A stretch of DNA of 8,881 bases from Lysobacterales bacterium (GTDB lineage: Bacteria; Pseudomonadota; Gammaproteobacteria; Xanthomonadales; SZUA-36): contig JAPHTE010000068.1 of NCBI GenBank assembly GCA_026196445.1, positions 1 through 8,881 on the forward strand. The letters are read 5' to 3'. Positions 1-5,306 of this stretch are shown here, in pieces (within the stretch, counting starts at the first letter, position 1; every line of letters starts with the position of its first letter). The position numbers and the translations under genes were made by a program. Below the pieces are notes generated by a model, which did no database searches, was not told where the DNA came from, and saw only the letters and a program-made list of their open reading frames with translations.

Positions 1-737
1 CCCAGACCATCAATGTATCGCTGATCATTGGCTTCACACCACGCCTTGAGCGGTTTGCTGGCATGGTGGTAATTGAGGTCATAACACACCGCATCCGGTG
101 CAAATACCGGTATATCGAGCGGTGGCAACAGACCCTGGTGACCCAGCGAAGTCGCGTTGATGACCAGGTCGAAGCACCCGGCGCCGGGCAGGTCTTTCCA
201 GGCGATAACACTGTTTTTCCCGGCCAGGCCAAAGCGTCGCGCCAGTGCCTGGGCGCGGCCCTGGTCACGGTTAACCAGCACCACCTGGTCTGGTCCTGCC
301 GCCAGCAGGCCGCCGAGGATACCCGCCACGGCACCGCCGGCGCCCAGCACCAGGATACGTTTTCCGTCGATTGCGATACCGTGGTTGCTGCGCAAATCCT
401 CCATCAGGCCAATACCGTCGGTGGTGTGTGCGAACCAGCCGGAAGACTGCCAGTGCAGCGTATTTGCAGCCTGCGCCTGTTCAGCCTGTTGTGAACTGGT
501 CGCGGCCAGGCGCCAGGCATCGCCTTTCAATGGCAGGGTGACGTTACAACCACGGCCGCCGTCATCGAGAAACGCTTGCAAGGCTTGGGGGAACTCACCC
601 GGGCCGGTTTCGATGGCCCGGTATTCGATATCCAGGCCAAGTTGATCCGCAAACTCGCGGTGAATGGCGGGCGACAACGAGTCTTTGACCGGCCGTCCGA
701 ACAATGCCAGCTTGATCAGCCCTGTTCTTTGATCCAT
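1..737 (-). CDS. aroE: Shikimate dehydrogenase AroE (C terminus cut by window edge)
   Basis: NADPH-dependent reduction of 3-dehydroshikimate to shikimate, the fourth step of the chorismate pathway, in the cytoplasm. The 245 visible codons carry the substrate-side motif SLSP (residues 20-23), NVTLPLK with the catalytic Lys71, AANTL (90-94), and TTDG with the catalytic Asp107. They also carry the nucleotide loop GAGGA (132-136), the NADP-phosphate-binding NRxxxRA (156-162), NATS (194-197) and YDLNY (219-223). The family is about 270-285 residues, so roughly 25-40 C-terminal residues lie off the left edge. The ATG at 735-737 sits inside the 3' end of hemB (22-base overlap) with only a weak purine-rich site upstream, so translation is probably coupled to hemB. 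Small departures from consensus are AHTTDG in place of the usual GDNTDG, and Ala138 where many homologues have Arg after the GAGGA loop. Identification is firm; the exact start is less so. Confidence 0.93.
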   Translation of the reverse strand, partial: MDQRTGLIKLALFGRPVKDSLSPAIHREFADQLGLDIEYRAIETGPGEFPQALQAFLDDGGRGCNVTLPLKGDAWRLAATSSQQAEQAQAANTLHWQSSGWFAHTTDGIGLMEDLRSNHGIAIDGKRILVLGAGGAVAGILGGLLAAGPDQVVLVNRDQGRAQALARRFGLAGKNSVIAWKDLPGAGCFDLVINATSLGHQGLLPPLDIPVFAPDAVCYDLNYHHASKPLKAWCEANDQRYIDGL

Positions 738-1711
738 GCCGCTGCCTGCAGGGCGTAATAGGTCAGAATGCCGTCGGCGCCGGCGCGCTTGATGCCGGTC
801 AGGGCTTCGAGTACGACCGCTTTTTCTTCCAGCCAGCCGTTTATCGAAGCGGCTTTCAGCATCGCGTATTCACCGGAAACCTGGTAAGCGAAAGTTGGTA
901 CACCGAACATGTCCTTGACCCTCCTGATCACGTCGAGGTAGGGCATGCCCGGCTTGACCATGACCATGTCGGCACCCTCAGCGAGGTCCAGTTCGACCTC
1001 GGTGATCGCTTCGTCGGTATTGGCCGGGTCCATCTGGTAGGTGTACTTGTTGCCACCACCGAGTGCGGCAGCGGAACCCACCGCATCCCGGAAGGGCCCA
1101 TAGAACGATGAAGCGTACTTGGCGGAATAGGCCAGGATACGCGTGTTGATGTGGCCGGCGTCTTCCAGGGCCTCGCGGATGGCGCCGATCCTGCCATCCA
1201 TCATGTCGGATGGCGCCACGATATCCGCACCGGCATCGGCGTGTGACACGGCCTGCTTGACCAGTGCTTCCACGGTTTCATCGTTAACGATATAGCCCGC
1301 CTCGTTCATCAGTCCGTCCTGGCCGTGCGAGGTGAAGGGATCAAGTGCAACATCTGTCATCACGCCGAGTTGCGGAAAGTTCTTCTTCAGGGCGCGTACC
1401 GCACGCTGCGCCAGGCCCTCCGGGTTCCAGGCCTCGCGTGCGTCCTCGGTCTTGGCTGCCGGTGCGGTTACCGGGAAAAGCGCGATGACGGGCACACCCA
1501 GGCTGACGCACTCACCCGCTTTATCGAGCAGGCGGTCAATGCTCATGCGCTCAACACCCGGCATGGATTCCACTCTCTCTGTCTGGTTTTCACCTTCGAT
1601 CACGAACACCGGCCAGATAAAATCGTCGGGGGTCAGCACGGTCTCGCGCATCAGGCGGCGGGAAAAATCATCTGCGCGCATACGGCGCATACGGGTGAAC
1701 GGATAATTCAT
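716..1711 (-). CDS. hemB: Delta-aminolevulinic acid dehydratase (porphobilinogen synthase), Mg-type
   Basis: Condenses two 5-aminolevulinate molecules to porphobilinogen, the first common step of tetrapyrrole (haem) synthesis; the family forms cytoplasmic homo-octamers. The protein is 331 residues, normal for the family. The two Schiff-base lysines are visible: Lys198 in YSAKYAS and Lys253 in MVKPGMPYLD. The metal-switch segment (residues 120-133) reads DVALDPFTSHGQDG, so the three zinc-ligand cysteines of the zinc-dependent class are absent. By family knowledge this is the Mg-stimulated, zinc-independent type known from Pseudomonas. The ATG at 1709-1711 has an AGGA seven bases upstream and follows the engB stop after 41 bases. 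It probably shares a transcript with engB and aroE. Haem made here serves, among others, the cytochrome c4 encoded next door. Confidence 0.97.
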   Translation of the reverse strand: MNYPFTRMRRMRADDFSRRLMRETVLTPDDFIWPVFVIEGENQTERVESMPGVERMSIDRLLDKAGECVSLGVPVIALFPVTAPAAKTEDAREAWNPEGLAQRAVRALKKNFPQLGVMTDVALDPFTSHGQDGLMNEAGYIVNDETVEALVKQAVSHADAGADIVAPSDMMDGRIGAIREALEDAGHINTRILAYSAKYASSFYGPFRDAVGSAAALGGGNKYTYQMDPANTDEAITEVELDLAEGADMVMVKPGMPYLDVIRRVKDMFGVPTFAYQVSGEYAMLKAASINGWLEEKAVVLEALTGIKRAGADGILTYYALQAAAWIKEQG

Positions 1712-1752
1712 GTCGGGGTCCTGTTGTCAGTTCGTCATCCAGGGTGGTAATT

Positions 1753-2364
1753 TTAACCCTCTTCGTCCTCGTACTCATACCAGTCACTGAGCTTGTCGAT
1801 CAGTTCATCCAGCCCGGTTTTGTTGTGTGATGAAAAGACCTGCGCACTGGCTATAGCCGGTAATTCGCGCCTGACCTTGAGCAAGGTGGACTGCGCCGGC
1901 CCGCGCTTGAGTTTATCGGCCTTGGTCAGCAGCACGTGGCACGGGATGTCTGCCACTTCGCACCAGGCCAGCAGCTGCCGGTCAAACTCACGCATCGGGT
2001 GCCGGATATCCATTACCAGTACAACGCCGTGCAGGCTGCGGCGGGTCTGGAAATAGCGCTCCATGACCGCCCGCCAGTGGTGTTTGAGCCTGGTCGGCAC
2101 CTTGGCGTAACCATAACCAGGCAGGTCGGCGATGCGCCGCCGTTCATCGAGCTCGAAAATGACGATTTGCTGGGTGCGGCCCGGCGTTTTGCTGGTGCGG
2201 GCCAGCGACTTCTGGTCCGTGAAGGTGTTGATTGCACTGGATTTGCCGGCATTGGAACGCCCGGCCACCGCCACCTCGATACCGGTATCGACAGGGAGTT
2301 GACGTAACTGGTGGGCGCTCAGGACATAGCTGGCGACGCGGAACGGATTCTTCTTTTTCATCAT
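1753..2364 (-). CDS. engB: Ribosome biogenesis GTP-binding protein EngB (YsxC/YihA)
   Basis: TrmE-Era-EngA-EngB-Septin family GTPase needed for late large-subunit ribosome assembly; cytoplasmic. All G motifs are visible in the 203 residues: G1 GRSNAGKSS (35-43), the switch I threonine in KTPGRTQ (59-65), G3 DLPGYGYA (80-87), G4 TKAD (147-150) and G5 around FSS (177-179). RxxRRSLHG-type helix residues follow near 103-113. The C terminus ends in a short acidic tail (YEYEDEEG). The start is a double ATG (2362-2364 and 2359-2361) with no strong Shine-Dalgarno sequence, so either may be used. It is first in the minus-strand engB-hemB-aroE run and divergent from the cytochrome c4 gene. engB beside cytochrome c4 and dsbA matches the arrangement I know from Pseudomonas. 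Confidence 0.96.
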   Translation of the reverse strand: MMKKKNPFRVASYVLSAHQLRQLPVDTGIEVAVAGRSNAGKSSAINTFTDQKSLARTSKTPGRTQQIVIFELDERRRIADLPGYGYAKVPTRLKHHWRAVMERYFQTRRSLHGVVLVMDIRHPMREFDRQLLAWCEVADIPCHVLLTKADKLKRGPAQSTLLKVRRELPAIASAQVFSSHNKTGLDELIDKLSDWYEYEDEEG

Positions 2365-2414
2365 GGCTTGTTCGTGTTTTCAATCTTGCGCTGGAAGGCG
2401 TGCGTCTAAACCGT

Positions 2415-2435
2415 GATAATAATCGGCTTAATATC
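2415..2435. promoter_or_regulatory. 21-base imperfect palindrome, candidate operator
   Basis: GATAATAATC, a central G, then GCTTAATATC: eight of ten base pairs are symmetric around 2425. The outer half-sites GATA/TATC and the inner AATC-like steps resemble the half-sites of Fur-type boxes. However, the spacing (9+3+9) differs from the classical 19-base Fur box (9+1+9), and the right arm fits less well. It overlaps the possible plus-strand -10 of the cytochrome gene, so a bound protein could affect either divergent promoter. AT-rich DNA produces such symmetry by chance fairly often. Confidence 0.3.
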
Positions 2436-2458
2436 GGTCATTGTACGCAAACATTCCC

Positions 2459-2464
2459 GGAGAG
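2459..2464 (+). promoter_or_regulatory. Ribosome binding site fixing the cytochrome c4 start
   Basis: GGAGAG six bases before the ATG at 2471. It decides in favour of that ATG over an in-frame TTG at 2441, which has no such site and would put ten non-signal residues ahead of the secretion signal. Confidence 0.75.
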
Positions 2465-2470
2465 TACGAA

Positions 2471-3094
2471 ATGAAACACCTATTGCAATTTGCCGTTGCA
2501 CTGTCACTGCTGGTTTCCTGGCCGTTGCTGGCGGCGGGCGATGCGGATGCAGGCCAGGCCAAGGCAGCGGTGTGTGCTGCCTGCCACGGCATGGATGGCA
2601 ACAGCATGGTTCCGAACTGGCCCAAACTGGCCGGTCAGCACGGCGCTTATCTCGAACGCCAAATGAGCCTGATCAAGGGTGGGCAACGGCCGGTTCCCGA
2701 GATGGCTGGTATCGTCGCCGGTCTCACCGACGAGGACTTCGCCGACCTGGCGGCATATTTTTCCAGCCAGGCAAAGACCGCCGGACTGGCGGATGAGACC
2801 TTGCTCGCCAGTGGTGAATCGCTATACCGGGCGGGCATCGCTGACAAGGATGTCCCGGCCTGCATGTCCTGCCACGGGCCTGCCGGCGAGGGCAACCCAT
2901 TAGCAGGTTACCCCTCCCTGGCCGGGCAGCACGCCGTTTATTCGGAGAAGATGCTGAAGGGTTTCCGTGCAGGTGTGCAGTGGGGTGAAGAAGACGCCAA
3001 CAGTAAGATCATGACCGACGTCGCCAACCGCCTGACCGATGACGAAATCCGGGCGGTGTCCAGTTACATACAGGGTTTACACGCAAACGAATAA
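2471..3094 (+). CDS. Di-haem cytochrome c4, periplasmic
   Basis: High-potential di-haem electron carrier that in related bacteria passes electrons from the bc1 complex toward terminal oxidases such as cbb3; periplasmic or loosely membrane-attached. The 207-residue precursor starts with a signal peptide (MKH, hydrophobic core 4-20, cleavage likely after the Ala pair at 21-22). Two tandem class I cytochrome c domains follow. Domain one has the haem site CAACH (35-39) with Met78 in VPEM as likely axial ligand. Domain two has CMSCH (131-135) with Met181 in SKIM as likely ligand. Each domain repeats the PxLAGQH motif (51-57 and 148-154), the hallmark of c4 duplication. The start is supported by GGAGAG at 2459. 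dsbA follows after 81 bases and may share the transcript. Family identification is firm; the oxidase partner is not visible. Confidence 0.94.
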   Translation: MKHLLQFAVALSLLVSWPLLAAGDADAGQAKAAVCAACHGMDGNSMVPNWPKLAGQHGAYLERQMSLIKGGQRPVPEMAGIVAGLTDEDFADLAAYFSSQAKTAGLADETLLASGESLYRAGIADKDVPACMSCHGPAGEGNPLAGYPSLAGQHAVYSEKMLKGFRAGVQWGEEDANSKIMTDVANRLTDDEIRAVSSYIQGLHANE

Positions 3095-3119
3095 GGGCAA
3101 AAACACCAACAACGGAACA

Positions 3120-3148
3120 TCGGGCCCTTGCCGGGGTCGGAGACCCGA
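3120..3148 (+). other. Small stem-loop potential in the cytochrome c4 - dsbA gap
   Basis: GGGTC (3134-3138) can pair with GACCC (3142-3146) around a three-base loop. Alternatively TCGGG (3120-3124) can pair with CCCGA (3144-3148); the two pairings are mutually exclusive. No T-run follows, so it is not an intrinsic terminator. It could be an RNA-stability or processing element between two co-transcribed genes, or chance in GC-rich DNA. Confidence 0.25.
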
Positions 3149-3162
3149 GACGTTTATCTTGT

Positions 3163-3168
3163 GGAGAG
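3163..3168 (+). promoter_or_regulatory. Ribosome binding site fixing the dsbA start
   Basis: GGAGAG seven bases before the ATG at 3176. It selects this start rather than the in-frame TTG at 3128, which would add 16 charged residues ahead of the signal peptide. Confidence 0.75.
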
Positions 3169-3175
3169 ATTCAAA

Positions 3176-3799
3176 ATGATACAAAAAATATTGCTGGCTT
3201 CCGTCTTTGTTCTTTGCAGCCAGGCAACCATGGCCCAACAGGACACGTTCCAGGAAGGCACGCATTATTTCAAAATCAACCAGGTGTCTGCGCCGGCTTC
3301 CGACAACAGTGTCGAGGTCACGGTGGTCTTCAGTTATTTATGCGGCCATTGCAATGCGCTTGAACCCTATATTGAGGCCTGGGCCAAGAGAAAGCCCGAA
3401 AATGTCCACCTGAACCGGATGCACGTTAACTTTGGCGGTGCCAGTGAATTGTTTGCACGCGCTTATATCGTCTCGGAGATGACCGGTGTCGCCAAGCAAA
3501 GCCACCCGGCCCTGATGAAAGCGATATGGCAGGAGAAGAAACGCTTCCGCAATGTCGACCAGCTGGCGGATTTTTTTACCCAGTTCGGTCTCGAAAAAGA
3601 ACGCTTTATGGCCAACTTCGAGTCATTTGCAGCCGACAGCCAGTTACGCCGTGTTGAACGGGATGTGCAGATATTCGGGGTGACCGGTACGCCTACCATC
3701 ATCGTGAATCGCAAGTACCGCGTACCCAATACCGCCAGAGTCTGGGATGTCGTTGATTTTCTCGTCGCCAGGGAATTAGCGGCAGCAGACAATTCCTGA
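3176..3799 (+). CDS. dsbA: DsbA-like periplasmic thiol:disulfide oxidoreductase with CGHC active site
   Basis: Thioredoxin-fold protein predicted to put disulfide bonds into exported proteins and, in the family, to be re-oxidised by DsbB. The 207-residue precursor has a signal peptide (MIQK, hydrophobic 5-17, Ala-x-Ala-like cleavage after ATMA at residue 20). The first thioredoxin strand runs into FSYLCGHC, with redox cysteines Cys56 and Cys59. A helical insertion (about 90-155) follows, then the cis-proline loop TGTPTIIVN with Thr172-Pro173. The fold order and the GG near 87 match Pseudomonas-type DsbA. The active-site dipeptide is Gly-His rather than the Pro-His of classical DsbA, which by general CXXC knowledge shifts redox potential, so its oxidising strength may differ. 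It lies downstream of cytochrome c4. Cys14 is in the signal core but is not preceded by a lipobox. It could instead be a specialised DsbA paralogue. Confidence 0.88.
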   Translation: MIQKILLASVFVLCSQATMAQQDTFQEGTHYFKINQVSAPASDNSVEVTVVFSYLCGHCNALEPYIEAWAKRKPENVHLNRMHVNFGGASELFARAYIVSEMTGVAKQSHPALMKAIWQEKKRFRNVDQLADFFTQFGLEKERFMANFESFAADSQLRRVERDVQIFGVTGTPTIIVNRKYRVPNTARVWDVVDFLVARELAAADNS

Positions 3800-3823
3800 G
3801 CCAGGCATATTTCCTTCCACGCC

Positions 3824-3841
3824 CCCCGGCATCAGCCGGGG
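3824..3841 (+). terminator. GC-rich hairpin after dsbA, possible terminator without T-run
   Basis: CCCCGGC (3824-3830) pairs perfectly with GCCGGGG (3835-3841) around an ATCA loop, 25 bases beyond the dsbA stop. The position fits transcript end or 3'-end protection of the cytochrome c4-dsbA message. Neither strand has a run of T after the stem, so it is not a textbook intrinsic terminator; rho-dependent ending or RNA stabilisation is equally likely. Confidence 0.4.
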
Positions 3842-3846
3842 CTGAA

Positions 3847-3877
3847 GAGCGAATGTAAGCAGTTGACTCGTTCGCTC
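3847..3877. promoter_or_regulatory. Inverted repeat GAGCGAA-N17-TTCGCTC, candidate operator
   Basis: Two perfect seven-base arms (3847-3853 and 3871-3877). Centre-to-centre spacing is 24 bases, a little over two helical turns. The predicted -35 lies between the arms and the right arm falls in the -35/-10 spacer, a position where a bound dimer would block polymerase. Autoregulation by the downstream NtrX-like protein is an attractive guess, nothing more. Confidence 0.35.
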
Positions 3878-3890
3878 ATTGGAGTATTCT
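3863..3890 (+). promoter_or_regulatory. Sigma70-type promoter of the ntrX-trkA-trkH operon
   Basis: TTGACT (3863-3868) matches the -35 consensus at five of six positions. TATTCT (3885-3890) matches the -10 at four of six after a 16-base spacer. Transcription would start near 3897, giving a leader of about 40 bases before the ATG at 3936. It is the only promoter-like pair I see in this gap. Confidence 0.5.
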
Positions 3891-3935
3891 GTTGTTTCCT
3901 TACCACACCCCGGGGCCAACAAACCCTGACAGCTT

Positions 3936-5306
3936 ATGCCGCACGCTCAAATTCTGGTCGTTGATGACGAACCTGATATCCGCCAACTCGTACAGGAAAT
4001 CCTTGAGGACGAGGGTTATGTCGTACATGTCGCCAAAGACGGCGAAAGTGCCCGCCTGATTTACGCCCAGCAGAAACCCGACCTGGTCCTGCTGGATATC
4101 TGGATGCCGGACATCGACGGCATATCGTTATTGAAAGAATGGTCTGCTCCGGGCGGTCTGGACGCCGAAGTCGTCATCATGTCCGGCCACGGCACGTTGG
4201 AGACAGCGGTCGAGGCAACCCGCCTGGGCGCGTTCGATTTTGTCCAGAAACCGCTGTCGTTGGCCAAGTTGCTGGCGACCGTACGCAAGGCGCTGGAAAC
4301 AAGGCCACAGGAAAAACCCGCGGAAGCTATCGGACCGCCAAAACCCACCGCCGAACCCCTCGGTCACAGCCAGGTCATGCAATCATTACGCAACAATGCC
4401 AAGCAGGCGGCCAACAGTGCCTCACCCGTTATGATCACCGGTGAAAGCGGTAGTGGCCGCGCAACGCTGGCGCGTTATATTCACCAGCTATCCCAAGCGA
4501 CCGGCGAGCTGGTCATGTTGGACCACGGTCAGGCCAACGGCGAGGACGCATACAGATACCTGTTTGGTTCGGCGCAAAACGGTGATACGAGCAGCGGCCT
4601 GCTGGACAGGGCCTCCGGTGGTGTGCTGTTCATACCCAAGTTGCACAAGCTATCGGCGAAGACGCTGGATTTACTGGACAACGCACTCGAAGCCAACGGT
4701 TACACTCCCCAAGGCGGCACCGGCGTAAAGCCGCTGGACTGCCGAATTATCTGTAGCGCCGCGGACAACCTCGAGCAGTTGGTGAAGGACGGAAAAGTGC
4801 CAGGTCCATTATATTTCCGGTTGAACGTCCTTCCGCTCAAGGTCCCGGCCCTGCGCGACCGGCCTGAAGACATACCGGAGTTGATCCGCTATTTTTCCGA
4901 CTGGTTCCCCAACCAGGATAACCTGCCTTACCGTTCTTTCTCGGTGTCCGTGCAAAACCGTATGCGTAACCACTCCTGGCCAGGTAACGTGCGTGAATTA
5001 CGAAACCTGGTGCAGCGCTTGCTGATCCTCGGTGGTGAAACCGAGGTTTCACCCCAGGAGATTGACGACTGCCTGAGCCAGAGTGCAGCCAGTATCGAAA
5101 CGGCAGACACGGAGCGCGAAGGCATGTTTGAACTCCCCTTGCGCGAGGCGCGTGAACAGTTTGAACGCGACTACCTCACGTACCAGTTAAAAAAGGCCGG
5201 TGGCAGTGTTGGTAAACTGTCCGAATCAGTGGGCATGGAAAGAACCCACCTGTATCGCAAACTCAGATCATTGGGCATTGATCCCAAGTCGGTAGGTAAT
5301 TCATGA
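3936..5306 (+). CDS. ntrX: NtrX-like response regulator with degenerate AAA+ domain
   Basis: NtrC-family regulator of 456 residues. The receiver domain (about 4-120) is complete: acidic pocket Asp10-Asp11, phosphoacceptor Asp54, switch Ser83, Lys105. A proline-rich linker (124-141) leads to an AAA+ domain (about 142-370) that is visibly decayed. Walker A reads GESGSGR, with Arg175 for the invariant Lys. The GAFTGA loop is absent: 16 residues (212-227) separate FG from GG, against 21 in NtrC. Walker B reads VLFIPKL, with Pro234-Lys235 in place of Asp-Glu. LRDRPEDIP (306-314) and WPGNVREL (348-355) remain. A Fis-type helix-turn-helix (about 409-447) ends the protein. It should be phosphorylatable and bind DNA but is unlikely to hydrolyse ATP or open sigma54 promoters. 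An in-frame stop at 3927-3929 makes 3936 the earliest start, with no clear Shine-Dalgarno sequence. The stop overlaps trkA by ATGA, and no sensor kinase gene is adjacent. The NtrX call rests on architecture plus the trkA neighbourhood. Confidence 0.85.
   Translation: MPHAQILVVDDEPDIRQLVQEILEDEGYVVHVAKDGESARLIYAQQKPDLVLLDIWMPDIDGISLLKEWSAPGGLDAEVVIMSGHGTLETAVEATRLGAFDFVQKPLSLAKLLATVRKALETRPQEKPAEAIGPPKPTAEPLGHSQVMQSLRNNAKQAANSASPVMITGESGSGRATLARYIHQLSQATGELVMLDHGQANGEDAYRYLFGSAQNGDTSSGLLDRASGGVLFIPKLHKLSAKTLDLLDNALEANGYTPQGGTGVKPLDCRIICSAADNLEQLVKDGKVPGPLYFRLNVLPLKVPALRDRPEDIPELIRYFSDWFPNQDNLPYRSFSVSVQNRMRNHSWPGNVRELRNLVQRLLILGGETEVSPQEIDDCLSQSAASIETADTEREGMFELPLREAREQFERDYLTYQLKKAGGSVGKLSESVGMERTHLYRKLRSLGIDPKSVGNS

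Larger units (their letters stand above)
2365..2470. promoter_or_regulatory. Divergent intergenic promoter region between engB and cytochrome c4
   Basis: This 106-base gap must hold promoters for both flanking genes. It is clearly richer in A and T (2415-2450) than the coding DNA around it. On the minus strand a TACAAT hexamer (2445-2440) is a fair -10 for engB, but the best -35 in reach (TTCGTA, spacer 19) is poor. On the plus strand GATAAT (2415-2420) matches the -10 consensus at five of six positions, but no -35 lies at a normal distance. Such weak sites are compatible with an activated or regulated promoter. Individual hexamers are low confidence; the regional call rests on the divergent layout. 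Confidence 0.45.
3800..3935 (+). other. Intergenic region dsbA - ntrX
   Basis: This 136-base gap separates two transcription units. In order it holds a strong GC hairpin just after dsbA (3824-3841), an inverted repeat (3847-3877) framing a sigma70-type -35, a matching -10, and a roughly 40-base leader with an eight-base CCCCGGGG palindrome (3908-3915). No small coding region is convincing. No Shine-Dalgarno sequence precedes the ntrX ATG. Confidence 0.6.

Noticed and set aside
63..645. Two overlapping plus-strand open frames at the left edge
   Set aside because: Both lie opposite aroE, whose catalytic and cofactor motifs are all in order on the minus strand.
2415..2435. Calling the palindrome a Fur box outright
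   Set aside because: Only the left arm matches well and the half-site spacing is two bases longer than the classical box, so I kept it as an unnamed operator candidate.
2441..2470. Upstream TTG start extending cytochrome c4 by ten residues
   Set aside because: It has no ribosome site and would bury the signal peptide behind a charged stretch. The ATG at 2471 has GGAGAG at the right distance.
3128..3175. Upstream TTG start extending DsbA by 16 residues
   Set aside because: The extension is charged and covers the intergenic stem-loop and ribosome site. The ATG at 3176 gives a normal signal peptide.
3215..3217. Cys14 of the DsbA-like protein as a lipoprotein acylation site
   Set aside because: The preceding residues Phe-Val-Leu do not form a lipobox (a small residue is needed just before the Cys), and a signal peptidase I site follows at residue 20.
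3879..3895. Possible sigma54 (-24/-12) promoter upstream of ntrX, starting at TTGGAGTA
   Set aside because: GG at 3881-3882 has TG rather than GC at the required ten-base spacing, and the -24 block lacks the CAC. The sigma70-type pair at 3863/3885 fits better.
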